From positions 28,278,253-28,342,252 of the forward strand of contig CM055104.1 of assembly GCA_029204225.1 (NCBI GenBank): a stretch of 64,000 bases of DNA, written 5' to 3'. The translations under genes and the position numbers were made by a program. Origin of the DNA: Diphasiastrum complanatum. Taxonomy: Eukaryota > Streptophyta > Lycopodiopsida > Lycopodiales > Lycopodiaceae. The notes beneath the pieces were generated by a model. It did no database searches and was not told the origin of the DNA. It saw nothing but the letters and a program-made list of their open reading frames with translations. How positions within the stretch are numbered: position 1 is the stretch's first letter; every line of letters begins with the position of its first letter. This document shows positions 24,801 to 35,777 of this stretch, one piece after another.

Positions 24801-27800
24801 TCTACGTAGTATCCATTCTTAGAGTTTTATAGATATTTCGCTGGTATCACATGACTTTTCTAGTGTTATTCTTATGACTCAACTTTTCTAAAAAAGCATA
24901 GTGTAATGTAGTTGTTCTTTATTTTAAGTCGTGTCTAGAATCACACCTGGGGTTTCATATACAGTTGAAATGTATTCTTATAGTCTTACATACTTTAGGG
25001 TATTTAACTAACATTAATAGACTTTCCTCCTTTCCTTGTTTCTTTCTTTCTTTCAAGTTTTGTGTCCTACAACCCATAGACAACTACAGAGCTCTTGTGA
25101 ACTGGCTTGACTATATACCAATTTTTAATCATAAAGGATTCTGATGCTGATTGATCCCATTGAGAGCTTGGTAAATATTAGTAAGTAAAATTTGGTGAAA
25201 CAAAATCTTCGTGTTACATGTTAAGAACCGCACTGCCAATGTGTGATACTATCATACTTAGCACAATAACTCCTCTAAGATCATCAACTCATAAACAACT
25301 TTTCATAGAAAACAGCAATTATGTTATTGGTCATTTCATTAAGTTTTTATTGTCAAAGAATGCACAAATGGTATGACACCTCCAATTAAACTCATTCAAA
25401 GAGCTTGTTTAGAATTCCCAAGATTCCCCATTCGTCATGCCCCGTCAATAGGATAACATTTCAACCATTCTAACATCACCACCTGCTGCTACAGTAGGAC
25501 TTCTCAAGACAATGGTGTATGAATTTATCTAATTCTTAGAGTTTCTCAATGTTTAGGATTTAGAGAGATGCTAGCATCCCAAACCACCAGCGCCTTTTCT
25601 CACTCCAACCTAGCTCAATTTCGACTATGTTAGAAATACCCCAGAGTTCATCTTGGTATTAAAACTCCAAATACTAGAGTGACTACCACTCGTATGTACC
25701 CACATAAGTTATTGGCAATTGCTCTCCACTGAGTCAACCATGAATTTTTATTACTTAATTTCACATGAGTCACAAGATTATAAAGAAAATACTAAAAGTA
25801 CCACTTATCAATCAATGAACCTATTGTTTCAGCAGCATAGATTAGTAGGTTGTGAGAGCTCTAAACAATCAAAATAGTATGACCAGACTCAAATCCAACT
25901 CTGTCCATCGAATTTGAATTCTGGATTTGTTTCCGCTTCATCCTCAGATATATCCTATAGAGCTGCAATTACTCTCTTTTGATAATCTATGAGGTCACAT
26001 ATATGATTCTCAATCTAAAATTTATCCTCCCATAAATATTTGTTATCCATGTAGTCACTGGCTATCACTTCCCTTTTTCAAAGTAGTCACCTGACTAATG
26101 GAGATCTTGATATTTGCCAATGACTAATCACACAATTGGACTCCAATCAGATTTCTAGCTTTAAGTTTGTAATAAGATTCTCAAATTATCGATAAGAAAA
26201 TTAAATAACTTAAACCTCAACTAAGGCTATATCCATGTTGGCTTAATACTGAGTACAGATCTTATAGAATCATTTAGAAGTTAGGAGTTGATTGCGTGCT
26301 TGTATAGGGAGTTATTATAGTCATCTTGAGGTTGCTTTGGCTAAAGCATTTACAATTTCCAATTATAGCCCCACTTGGACATTGTGGTTTTGGTTTAAGT
26401 CCCAAACACTGGAATACATCCCTAATTCCATTTTGTAGCCCTTGCTACTACTGAATGTAGTCATGATTCAAGTTCTTTTAATATCTTAGGTAAACATGTT
26501 GGCAAAGTTTCAATATGCAAAAGTCAAGATAGTTAGTCAAGGTCTCTTTTTAAGCCCAACCAGAATAAACATACAAAAACCTTGACCTTTTAACTACACA
26601 GTTTTGATGAAGAGGAGGTATCTAAGATACAATCTTGCTAATACTCAATCAGTATGGAGTTGTATAAAATGGAAAAAAATTAATTCAATTATCTAGTCAT
26701 AGTTCTGTAGTATACAGAGCTGGCACTTGCAGAACATCGTTCCGTGTGTGTTCCGTACAAACTTTATTTATTTGTTGAATTTGAAAGATGCGTTTTTATT
26801 CTGCTTTTTATAACTATGCTCTGCTGGATCGATCTTGCTGCTTTCTTCCGACAGATACGGGTTTAGTGTAAGATCTATCACCAATAATGTTAGATCTGTT
26901 GGAGGCAAGACCTTCTATGGTAGAATATCAGGTTCATAAGGCCCTAAATACTGTCTTTTTAATTTTATAAATGCGTTCTCTACACATGGAACACAGAAAG
27001 TATGGAACTGATTAATATGGTCTGGACACTTATAATTTTTTGACGTCCATAGAAGGTTAATGATTAGAATGATAATGTAGTCAGCATCTCAATCGCCATC
27101 TCCATATCGGCTCTCTTTGACCACCACTTGCTTTGCTGTACAGAAACACGTCATCAAATGAGCTGGTTTCATTTTAAGCATTCATTAAATTGTTGTTACT
27201 ATGTTTGGAATGTTATACTCTATCCCTTACCACATAACATTTTTTGGCCTCTCAAGCAATAAATGGCTAGAGGAGCATTTGTAATGCGTCTCAGATAGTC
27301 CCTGATCAGTTTTGTCCAGCAGACAGTAATTCAAAAGCATTAGGAGTCCAAGAAACGAGGGACCTATGACGTCTATAGTACTCAACTGTGGTGGATTTTC
27401 TTCGGACATGCATATGATTATGGGTATTTGATGATTTAAACTTAATGGCAGGTTGTGCAACCAATTTGGTCGAGTAGTTCCACATCGTGAGCCCTCTGAA
27501 TTTTGTTGGAGAAATCACACATTAGTCATAGCTGATCAAAATCTTGGCAGTCACTTACTGATGCAATGAACTGGAAAAGTTTGTTTGCATTCAGTAATAA
27601 GTTCTAGTTTCTCTACAGTTGGCTTCATCCTTGTTACTTGTTTATAAGCTGCATTTTTTAGTTGAAGCACAGTTTTTGGCGGCCTCAGAGTTATAGCTGG
27701 TATTGGTTCCTTTTGACTGCTGCAGGTTTCTTGACAAAGCATCGGTAGAAACAGATGATGACGTAGGTTCAAGAGATCCATGGCGTGTATGTGAAGTGAC

Positions 27801-28554
27801 ACAAGTTGAGGAGGTCAAAAGGTTCTTCAACCTGCTTCCCCTGTTCCTCAGCACAACCATTTACAGCATTGTTCATATTCAAATTCTAACAATATTTGTG
27901 GCCCAAGGAGCTACAATGGATAACCATCTTGGGAAATTCCAAGTGCCAACGGCATCACTTTTTACTTTCAACATGTTATCTGGCATGGCCTTTACCTTGA
28001 TCTATGAACTAGTTTTGATGCCAATTATGCGAAAACGTTCAAGCACTGGCCAAGGGTTAGGAAGCCTGCCAAGAATCTGCATTGGCTTAGCACTGTCAGC
28101 ACTGGCCATGCTTGTTGCTGCTGCTGTTGAGCGAAGACGGCTGATCATTATACAGCAATTAAATCTATATGATGTAACTCCGGTGCCGATGAGTGTTTTC
28201 TGGCAGGTCCCCCAATTTGCTATTGTAGGCTTATCTGAGGTGTTTGCATGGGTTGGCATGACAGAATTCTGCTATGCTGAAGCTCCGGAAGGCCTGCGTA
28301 CAGCAGGGTCGGCACTATTCTTGGTGGCTGTGGCTGTTGGAAGCTTTGCCAGTAGTGTGATTATTTATTTCATATCGAAAATCACAAGCACTGGCACCAG
28401 TGATGATGGTTGGATAGCCAATAACCTCAACAGGGGCCACTTGGATTATTTTTTCCTGTTATTGGCAGGAATAAGCGTCTTGAATATCATTTACACCATG
28501 ATTTTTGTTCGTTCAGGAAAGGTGGCAGAAGAAAAATTTTCAAATTCTGATTGA
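9111..28554 (+). CDS. NRT1/PTR family (NPF) transporter, four recognisable exons
   Basis: Major-facilitator membrane transporter of the proton-dependent oligopeptide/nitrate family, expected in the plasma or vacuolar membrane. Exons are 9111-9273, 12135-12352, 19218-19774 and 27726-28554. Every junction has GT donor and AG acceptor, phases match, and the joined 1767 nt read through to TGA (588 residues from 9111). The start is uncertain: the first in-frame ATG in exon 1 is at 9180 (565 residues), and an upstream exon is possible. Residues 104-115, [12 protein letters not shown], form PTR2 signature 1. [12 protein letters not shown] (204-215) corresponds to signature 2 with the usual Asn replaced by Ser. 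[13 protein letters not shown] near the C-terminus is typical of late helices. The ExxE[K/R] motif of helix 1 is replaced by FVFGT (57-61). The 2.9, 6.9 and 8.0 kb introns are full of transposons, yet the frame is intact. The substrate cannot be read from sequence; an NPF7-like clade is one possibility. Confidence 0.9.
9274..12134 (+). other. Intron 1 of the NPF gene
   Basis: Donor GTGAGT at 9274, acceptor CTCAG ending at 12134. The sequence is AT-rich with no protein-coding remnant that I can recognise. It carries the 217-bp hAT-type element at 11639-11855 and, near 10971-11000, an isolated sequence resembling one terminus of the same kind of element. Confidence 0.85.
11639..11855. mobile_element. 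hAT-type MITE, 217 bp, 8-bp target duplication
   Basis: Flanked by exact 8-bp direct repeats GTTACAAG (11631-11638 and 11856-11863). The left end CTTAGAAGCCCGTTCCG and the inverted right end CTTAGTTGCCCATTCCG form an imperfect terminal inverted repeat. The interior is rich in GTTCCGGAACG-like inverted motifs and has no coding capacity. An 8-bp duplication is characteristic of hAT elements; the family assignment is inferred from that. Confidence 0.8.
13222..13993. mobile_element. Non-autonomous hAT-type element, 772 bp, exact 8-bp target duplication
   Basis: The exact repeats AGCCTTAG at 13214-13221 and 13994-14001 flank an element whose ends are CATAGATGCAC on the left and the same 11 bp inverted on the right. 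Subterminal regions on both sides carry clustered AATCGCGATTC-type inverted motifs, as hAT transposase-binding regions often do. The interior has a poly-T run (13285-13305), an A-rich run near 13884-13910 and a strongly GC-rich island (13620-13745). No transposase remnant is seen. Insertion within the NPF intron did not affect the coding frame. Confidence 0.85.
13620..13745. repeat. GC-rich island with G-runs and C-runs
   Basis: Within the AT-rich hAT-type element, this block consists of alternating runs of G and C (for example GGGGGGCGGTAGCCCCCC), some forming short inverted repeats. The adjoining part to 13857 has an open minus-strand frame (13591-13857) that looks like low-complexity Pro/Gly translation. 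I infer an inserted LTR-type or other repeat fragment, not a gene. Confidence 0.5.
14440..17345 (-). mobile_element. Internally deleted Ty3/Gypsy element with chromodomain-type integrase
   Basis: Inserted antisense to the NPF gene. Reading the minus strand: LTR-like block near 17345-16897, a tRNA-Met primer-binding site at about 16880-16895, an untranslated leader to about 15950, then an RNase H C-terminus, integrase zinc domain and core, integrase tail and chromodomain-type end to 14554. gag, protease and reverse transcriptase are missing. A block of about 60 bp is shared between 14582-14640 and 17283-17341 and marks the LTR pair. 14440-14545 contains a 33-bp tandem duplication matching the end of the LTR at 23590-24000. 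Confidence 0.75.
14554..15960 (-). pseudogene. Gypsy polyprotein remnant: RNase H end, integrase, chromodomain region
   Basis: Decoded on the minus strand. At about 15895-15935 is [12 protein letters not shown], the RNase H/connection end. At 15394-15699 lies the integrase zinc-binding [17 protein letters not shown] followed directly by [13 protein letters not shown] of the catalytic core. About 100 residues that normally separate these, including the first catalytic Asp, are deleted. At 14929-15234 is the integrase tail ([15 protein letters not shown]). At 14554-14910 is the [17 protein letters not shown] region with a chromodomain-like end. In-frame stops occur near 15735 and 15885. Not functional. 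Confidence 0.85.
18845..18896. repeat. (TC)n microsatellite in NPF intron 2
   Basis: Perfect TC dinucleotide run of about 26 units, about 320 bp upstream of exon 3. Confidence 0.96.
20042..21490 (-). pseudogene. Ty3/Gypsy pol remnant: zinc knuckle, protease, reverse transcriptase
   Basis: Reading the minus strand from 21490: a zinc knuckle [14 protein letters not shown] in which the second Cys has become Tyr, then a retropepsin-type protease with [13 protein letters not shown] (21151-21471), then a degraded N-terminal half of reverse transcriptase (20732-21013), then 20042-20731 with the palm motif [18 protein letters not shown] and the start of RNase H ([14 protein letters not shown]). The frame stops at PVAFERI, so RNase H is truncated and integrase is absent. 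No matching LTR pair could be identified. It lies antisense within NPF intron 3. Confidence 0.85.
21740..23575 (-). mobile_element. Gypsy leader/LTR fragment (same family as 660-2007)
   Basis: Shares 21740-22270 with 660-1140 and 22345-23310 with 1195-1515 and 31860-32400. A mutated primer-binding site (GCTCTGATATGAC on the plus strand) lies at about 23318-23329. The LTR begins at about 23331 on the plus strand and breaks off near 23575, where another LTR begins. It has no coding sequence. Confidence 0.6.
23590..24012 (+). mobile_element. LTR end plus tRNA-Met primer-binding site
   Basis: The end of an LTR (its last 90 bp match 14440-14545 on the other strand) is followed by TGGTATCAGAGC at about 24001-24012. 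A TATA-like GCTATAAGTAGG at about 23838 would be the LTR promoter. Downstream, 24020-24250 is C/T-rich leader-like sequence with no gag. The 5' boundary of the LTR is uncertain. Confidence 0.6.
24267..24375 (+). pseudogene. Possible zinc-binding tail of a retroelement polyprotein
   Basis: The frame reads [17 protein letters not shown], then CEIRGRY. The pattern of acidic residues, HF, Cys, Tyr and IR resembles the zinc-binding region following reverse transcriptase in many non-LTR elements. It is short and isolated, so this could be chance. Confidence 0.25.
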
Positions 28555-30784
28555 ACAGAGCCTGCAGAAGCTGTACCTCAATGTGGCCTCAAAACTTGGC
28601 TATAAACTTTGATCATTAAAAGATTGCCTTTTGGGAATGTTGGGAATAGTTTTTAAGGGAGAAGAACATCTTGCTGGAAATCGACATAAAGGCAATGCAA
28701 AGGAAGGTTCTAACTTCACCTGGAAAAGCTAGCTTTTTTAAGTAACATACGATATTGATGCATGTCTCATTCCCAAGTTGCAATACGTTCTAAATAGTAC
28801 AAATAGTGTGGTTACCCCCCAAAAAAAAAAGGTTCCAATATGGTCATGAGAATGCTAAGATCTCATCAAGAGTTGAAGCATATTTTCTAGATTAGAGCCA
28901 TGGATAACAAACTTTGCTTTTAGAAATAGCACCGGAGTACCATATTAGCAATATCAACTTATAACGCAATATCAGTGGACATAAGATATCAGCTTATGTG
29001 CATGATGTATTAAGAAGGTTTTTAAGAGAAATTTTCTATTTTGGAGATGAAATGAGAACTTTTTATTACTTAAATGTGCAAGTATGATGCAAAGATTACA
29101 ATGATGAAACTGGAACTAGGAGTACAACTAGTTACCCAAGGAAAGTATTGGTGGGCATGACTTAGATATTGAAATGCTTGATATCAATGATAAAGTGCTC
29201 AATCAATGAAGTCTTCATGTAAGTTGTAGGAACACATTTTTACATACATTTTTTATTAAGATCCAAGTAGGAATTACCATTTATAGAGAACATATGGGAA
29301 GGAATAATAGTGGCATTAGTATACAAAAGATCGTCAGATTTAGTGAAGGAAGAATGTTCAATACACGTATTTTGGCTTTATGGTCGAGTTTGATAGACCA
29401 TGAGAGTGGAATAGTTCGAAACGCTATTTTAAAGTCATTGATCTATAATGGTCAAGCCCTGTCGATTGTACCCATACAACTTAAGGATCACATCACTTGG
29501 TGAACAGTTGTTTCTTAAAGCTTCTAAAAAGGGTTGGTGTCAATGGAAGGGGAGAAGCTCTTCTTGTTGTTCACTCTAAAAGGAAATTATTGTCGAATGA
29601 AAACACAAATCAATGCAAGAATAGTGTTCTAATGTTTAATTTATTTATATGAGATGAGTGACATCTATATTGTGGAGTTGTAGCATCTAAAGATTAATAA
29701 AAAGCTTTTCCTTTGTTTCAATTGTCATGCATTGGCCATGTCTTAGTTGACTTTATATGATTGGGAGTAGAATGCCAATCGATCATTGTTCTTCAACATG
29801 ATTAGAGGAATGTCATAGTGGTGGATTGTATTGGCTCCTAATGGTTGCTTGTGGGGTTTGGAATACAAGGCCTAAGGGACATCTCAATGGAGCCCAAGGT
29901 AGTTTGGGAAAGCGGCACCTTACAAGCAAAAGTTTTTTGTAAATAATTATTTTTGTTAAATTAATGGCTCAAGTATGGCATTTTGCGTGTATAAGTCCAT
30001 CTTGATAAGCCCATCAATAGTTAGTGATATTAGGCCCCAGTTGGCATCCTATGAGTGCAAGTCTAACTTGTGGTGCCATTAGTTACTAGAGACAAGAAAA
30101 CAATTTTTTCAAGTCTCAAGGTTTAAACAAGTTTTGTAGAAGTCAAAGTCAAGTTTTCAAAAAGAGAATTGCATTGTATTTTGAGATTTGATTGATCAAA
30201 TGTGAGAATGGGGACCCACAAGTTTCTATAAAAAAAGCCTCATTCCAATGTAATTTTCATCCATAATACAAGAAAATTAAGTTCTACCATTTTGGTTCCA
30301 TACGTGCTCTACTTTTGGAGTTTGGTTATTTTAGCTTGACTTTGTGTTTTATGCTATGTTTCTAAGTTCTTATAATTTAGTCCCAAGTTTAGCATGTGTG
30401 TTTGTTTCTAAAATTATCTAGTTAAAGTTATTTAGTCAATATTGCTTGGAGAGAGAGGGTAGGAGGGCATGGAGCCTATGCTAGAGGAGGGAAAAGAGAG
30501 AGAAAACAAAGAGAGTTTGAGTTTGAATAAGTTTTGTGAGTTTGGAGTGTGTTTGAGCTATTGTTTCTTTTGGGTTTGCAAGTAGATTGTGCATTTTTGT
30601 GGATCGCTTGCAAGCATAGGCATCTCCAAGGCTCTTAGTTGAACTGAGCTCACTTCCCGTTACTAGACGACTTTGAAGGAAATGGATGCCAACTTCTTTC
30701 TTGTTAACGTTGAGGTATTGGAGTCGTCAATCAGTCCCTCAATGAATTGAAAAATCATTCAAGCCCAACAAAGAAGTTACAGCA
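28555..30784. other. Downstream flank of the NPF gene; no gene recognised
   Basis: The 3' untranslated region and terminator of the NPF gene must begin here, but no single polyadenylation signal stands out. An open frame at 29294-29503 has no family resemblance. Near 30450-30530 there is a GA-rich segment. Nothing else could be supported. Confidence 0.5.
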
Positions 30785-32400
30785 ACAACAACAGAAAGGT
30801 GAATGAATAAAAGAGAGGAGGGGATCCTGGCTTTTGAAATCAGAAAGGACAATGAGGAGATGGGGGAGTTCCACTAGGATAAATACTCTCCAAGAACTAG
30901 AGAATATTCCCTCTAGGATCTCTCCATTCCTATCAAAAGTAATTTCTCTCCTAGTCTTGCATAATAGCACTCAAACACCATGCAAGTGCTCCATAAGTCC
31001 AATTATAGGTCTGGACCCTCATAAGATTATTAATTACATTATCGGCCAAGCCCGAAATGACGTGGCATAACTAACAGTCTCATATACAGGAGTACCGGCT
31101 ATCCATGTCAGGAATTATTCCGATGGACGTAACATTATTTCCCCCTTGAACTACTTCTGTCCTCAGAAGTGAAAACTAGGGACATTCTTGTTTATGCTTT
31201 CAACTCTTTCTCACGAATTATCATCCTCAATTCAACCCTTCCACCTAATCAAGCACTCAGAGATAGAAATGATTTCTCAATTGTTTTTTTATCTTTGATT
31301 CTGAGTACTCTTTCAGGTTCCAAAGGTACATTAAGCGATAAATCCTCCAAGTGGGTAAGATCCTCATCAAATCACCTTCATGTAAACTTAATTTCAACCT
31401 GCTTACATGAAACACTAAGTGAGCAATTGACTTATCCTGAAGATCAAGTTCGTAAGCTAAAGAACCAATTTTTTTTATAATCCAAAATGGTCCACAATAT
31501 TTGGTAGACAACTTATAATGCTTTCTCGTACACATAGTCTTAGAATCTTTTGAAATTCTAAAATACACCTAGTTATTTTAAGGGAGATCTTTTAATATCG
31601 TCATAGTGCTTAGCTCTGTCTTGAGCACTACGGATGCTTTCACATGCCGCTTGGAACACGACCACAACGAAGTATTTTTGCGGAAGAACAAAACCAGGCT
31701 CTCAATCTTTTTCTATTATGGAATTGTGTGTAGATTAAAATAACTGGTCCACTTGGTTAACCAGTCATCTACTACCTCTGCGGCTTCTTCTCTTTCTTCT
31801 CCCTCGAAAAAGGTTCTGGCTGAAACTTTTCCAAGAGAGTTTGATAAAAATCCATAATAACCATCCAATCAGAGGTTACAAGCACTTTTCTAAGGTTCAT
31901 TAGAGAGGCATAGAGGCTTCTATCAGGCCCAGCAAGCAATCATGAGCTTAGATCATGCAAAAATTGCATTTATGGACTCCTTCAACAAGCAAAACTTCAA
32001 GATATTGGTGCCTAAGCCCTCCAACTCCAAATTGGGTGCATGATGGCTCAAATCAGAGGCAATCCATATTGTCAAAAAATACAGCAGGTTCAGACCACCT
32101 ATTGAGAGTTATTCAAGCTTAGAAAACCACAAAAAAAAAAATAATTAAAAAAACTTTTTGAAAAAGAACTTTTTGAGACCCTTAATGGTGTCCAATCCTA
32201 ACCAAACTTCATGAAAGCCTTAGGATAGCATCATTACACCTCTGAAAACGTGCATGCAGGGTATTAGACATGGATTTTATAAAAATTCCCAAAAATAGTG
32301 AAAAAAAACCACCAAAAAACCATGTTTTTTGACCATTTTTCAACCATTTTTGCTAATTCTTGTGGATCAAACCCACTTTCAAGTGCAATCAGGCCAAATC
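30785..32400 (-). mobile_element. Internally deleted Ty3/Gypsy element
   Basis: The 3' LTR runs from 31134 (minus-strand start TGTTACGTCC) down to about 30785. It is preceded by a purine tract AAGGGGGAAATAA (31135-31147), the polypurine tract for plus-strand priming. Upstream on the minus strand come the integrase tail, then a gag N-terminal piece, then the leader repeat (31855-32400). Protease, reverse transcriptase, RNase H and the integrase core are missing. Its LTR and leader match copies at 660-2007, 21740-23575 and 46370-47530. Confidence 0.75.
31145..31850 (-). pseudogene. Gypsy gag N-terminus fused by deletion to integrase tail
   Basis: Minus strand. 31690-31850 reads FFEGEEREEAAEVVDDWLTK, then WTSYFNLHT, typical of the gag N-terminal region. 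From about 31665 downwards come AQDRAKHYDDIKRSP and KLSTKYCGPFWIIKKIG, then AHLVFHVSRLKLSLHEGDL of the integrase C-terminal/chromodomain region. The join near 31665-31690 removes several kilobases of coding sequence. Stops and frame breaks are present. Confidence 0.75.
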
Positions 32401-34840
32401 TACTGTAAATGAATTACATGCAACCACGAAAAGTGTTAAATTATAGTACTTTATGATCCTAAATGGATTTACACAATATCCACAAGAGTGATTGGATGTT
32501 TGCTAAACAATTTATTGCAAAAACTAGACACAAAAATTGATCTAGAATGGCAATTGTGCACTTTACAATCAAGAACAATCATAAAGCATTGATCAAATAT
32601 AGAAATCCGAGTTCACACATGTGTGGAACAGCCTATGGTATGGCCTGCAACCAGAGAATGGAAGTAATATCACTTTGATTGCATTTGGATCATAAAAACT
32701 CAATACAAATGTGGAGTAGACTTGAGATTACCAATGAGCCATCAAAAATGATCTAAGTGTTTACTATGGAGAGTCTACTACATAGAAAAGTCTCTTTCTT
32801 TGTAAAGTTAGTTGAACCTCCAACATGTAACAAGGAAGTTGATTTGGCTTTCTTTCCCTAGTTTGCCATTCTAGCCTCATTCCTAGAGTCATACCAAGTA
32901 GGTGGCCAGTTGGTCAATTTTCTCCACTATAGAGAATTTTTATGGTGCAATTAAGATACGGGCAATTCATCTTTGAGAACATGGAAATTCATACAATCAG
33001 ATGAATTATGCAAAGTATTTATCACGTAGGAGATTAAAGGATGTGCTAAACACTTTGCAAGAGTTACATACATACACCTATTATAGTTGGCCTAAAGTTT
33101 TAGTTGGGGCTCGAGGCATCACCCTAGACCATTGCGGGGGGGGGGGGGGGGGGGGGCGCGGAGTAGCCCCCCTTCCCAAACTTCTGATGTAGCCCAATTA
33201 CAGGTTTGGGCTCGAAGCCCTCAACCAAAGCTCTTGGTCCTATTTTTTCCATGGCATATAACCTAATACTTTACGTTTTAGGATTTATGAGCCATATAAA
33301 CAATATTGCTATATTTAGAAGAGACATAATGTGGATGTTAGTTTTCTTGGCTTACCTATTTGTGGTACAAGATGTTGTAAGCATGTTATTGCTTTGGTAA
33401 TCTAAGATACTACAAGTTTTCTATGGTTGGGTTACTTTCTCCTGAAAGGGTTTTCCAGGATAAATCATTGTAATATTTTTGTTTGTGTATGTTCTTTTGC
33501 ACTATATAGTGTCAATCTAGTATTGTTTCTCTGTATTTGTTTTTCTACATTTTTGAGGTGGAGAAGTACAAAGAAGTGCATAACCCAAGCAAAGTGTTGC
33601 AAAAGTACTCTTTAGGATAATTTTGAGATTCGACATAAAACAATGATGAAAAGAAAAACGTACTTTGAAATGAAAAAATATGCTAACTACATTCGACCCC
33701 TATAAAAAACCCATTAAAATGATGATGATACAACATATATTTGACATTGTTTTCTTGTGTAAGGATCATGTTTGTGTAAGAAAAGTGATTTCAATAAAAC
33801 CAAGAAGCAATGTCAGGCAACACATAGACATTGATTGTAATAAAAACAAAAAGCAAAATCATGCCATGCATGGACAATGTTTGGAGTAAGACTTTGTAAA
33901 CCAAAAAACAAAATATTATGCCAACATGTGGACATTGATCGTAAAAAAAAACACCAAAAGCAAGAAGTGTCAAGCATAAACATCAAACAAAATGTGGCTA
34001 AAACTACCCAACATGGCATAACCATTCATCAAGTGTAAATGCTAAGCTTTAAGTGTGTAACTAAAGCATAGAGGGACAACTACTTTTTTTTAAGACCGAG
34101 GTGCCAGGAACAAGAGCATTCATTATGTTCTAAACTCTATGCAGTAATATTTTTCTTATTGTTGATTATTTTGCAACAATATCAAATTATCTCATCTCAT
34201 GGTGTACCTTGAGTATGGTGACATCCACATAAACCCTTTCTTTTATTGTGGACCTCTCCATCCTTTTATTAGTGAAGGGGGCATCATATAAGCATGATTT
34301 GAACACTTTTTATACATATATCCCCAATTACATATTTATCTTTGTGAAAATTTTATTTAAGACTTTCTAGAGGGTGTAGAATGTGGACCTTGGAAATTAC
34401 CCATTCATAGGCCCTTCACATTGTCAAGATTGCATCATGAGAATGTAACAAATGGTCAGAGTTGTTCACCATGGTCAGAAATGCGTAGGCTTAGACCTTG
34501 GCTATTGTGTAGTGAAGTTTCAAAGGCTTGTGCTCCAAACCCTAAAGGATTTGGATTAGCCATATTGGGAAACATTTGTATAAATTGTCCTTGTACAGTT
34601 GTTGATAACCCTTTATAGTGTGAACGAGGTTGTACAGTTGTTGATAACCCTTTATAGTTGAACCATGTCTGATGTTGTTGTTGGATTGAGTCCCTAGGCT
34701 TTCTTTCACAAAAAGATCACTTATGATGGAGGATCAAACCAATAGTGCAATGTAAGGATTGAAAATGAAAGTGAACTCACAAGACCTACACATATATAGT
34801 CCTTGGAAATCCTATCAAACTTTATATAGAGAGCTTCGAT
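32400..34840. other. Intergenic, no gene recognised
   Basis: AT-rich sequence with a 21-nt poly-G run at 33136-33156 followed by C-runs, resembling the GC-rich block at 13620-13745. A 29-bp direct repeat starting TTGTACAGTTGTTGAT occurs at about 34591 and 34631. Short plus-strand open frames at 33001-33889 show no protein features. Confidence 0.5.
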
Positions 34841-34850
34841 ACAATCAAGG

Positions 34851-34851
34851 T

Positions 34852-34929
<78 letters not shown>
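34851..34929. repeat. Compound (TG)n(AG)n microsatellite
   Basis: TG run 34851-34876 followed directly by an AG run to 34929. It lies about 90 nt beyond the stop codon of the minus-strand DUF1685 gene and is probably within its 3' untranslated region, where the RNA would read (CU)n(CA)n. Confidence 0.96.
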
Positions 34930-34934
<5 letters not shown>

Positions 34935-35019
34935 TTGGCTGCTCGATCTCAATTCAATAAAAATTCTGACTGGCGAATCTAATGCAGACAGTATATATGA
35001 GACATGTTGCCTCGCTGAT

Positions 35020-35777
35020 TTAGAAACTTTGTCGCACGGTGAATGCAACCGCCTTAGCCCAGTGTCGCAGTCTAGTTTTCACTTCACAAGGATCATCCCC
35101 TGCAGCATTCGTAGTCACCCTCGATCAATACTTAAGTACAGAATAAGATATTTCAAATATCTGGGTTCTTCAGGTTCCACGACATGCCATAACATGAATC
35201 AAGCAAAAGCAATAACTAAATTATTCTTCAAAGCATTTTTTCTGCAGTGGATTATGTTACCTGGACTAGAGATGGTCCACGTTCCTGTAACTAATGTACT
35301 GGAGCTGCTATCAGTAAGGAAGCCGCCATCTAAAGTTGATCTAGGGGAATATCTGATCTGGGTATCTTTCAGCTGTTGCGAAATTGCATAGCATAGTTCT
35401 GAAGCTGGAATGGTGTTCCACATTTCTGGATCAGCCTGATCGCTGAAAACAAACCCTAGATCAATGCAACCTCTCAGCTCCTCCAGATCTCGGTCAGTGA
35501 GGCTGGCTGTTCTGGATAAAATTTTCGTGGTTCGATCAGTAAGGGACAAAGTTTGATCACTGCCGTTCCTCTCAATTGCTTTGGCCTGAAAGCAGGCACT
35601 TTTGTTGTCCGAATAATGTACAATATTTTGATCTCCTCTCCGCTCGAGAGCTTCACGGTTGTCTAACAGACTTGACTGCCGCTTCAGATTGCTTGTCCGC
35701 CTTGGTACGCGTATGTTTTTACTTTGGTTTCGAGCATTTCGAACAATATCCAAGGGTTGGGCGGCCTTTTGGGACAT
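35020..35777 (-). CDS. DUF1685 family protein, two exons, complete
   Basis: Small plant protein of unknown function. Exon 1 is 35261-35777 and exon 2 is 35020-35099, separated by a 161-bp intron with donor GTAACA and acceptor CTGCAG. Together they give 597 nt, or 198 residues plus TAA. The start is the first Met after an in-frame upstream stop. Residues 91-113 carry the family hallmark, reading LTDRDLEELRGCIDLGF, followed by MWNTIPASELCYAISQQ (119-135). A Ser-rich stretch follows, then TWTISSPGDD across the splice site and VKTRLRHWAKAVAFTVRQ at the C-terminus, matching the usual ending of the family. The N-terminal 90 residues are basic and Ser-rich without recognisable motifs. There is no signal peptide or membrane segment. 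It stands alone between repeats. Confidence 0.85.

Larger units (their letters stand above)
19775..27725 (+). other. Intron 3 of the NPF gene
   Basis: Donor GTATGT at 19775, acceptor CTGCAG ending at 27725, nearly 8 kb. It holds a Gypsy pol remnant (20042-21490, minus), a Gypsy leader/LTR fragment (21740-23575, minus) and an LTR with primer-binding site (23590-24012, plus). The part 24430-27700 shows no recognisable gene, LTR or inverted repeats; it is AT-rich and probably old decayed repeats. Confidence 0.8.

Noticed and set aside
34759-35391. 210-codon plus-strand open frame
   Set aside because: Shadow of the minus-strand DUF1685 gene plus the microsatellite; the minus strand has the family motifs and splice sites.
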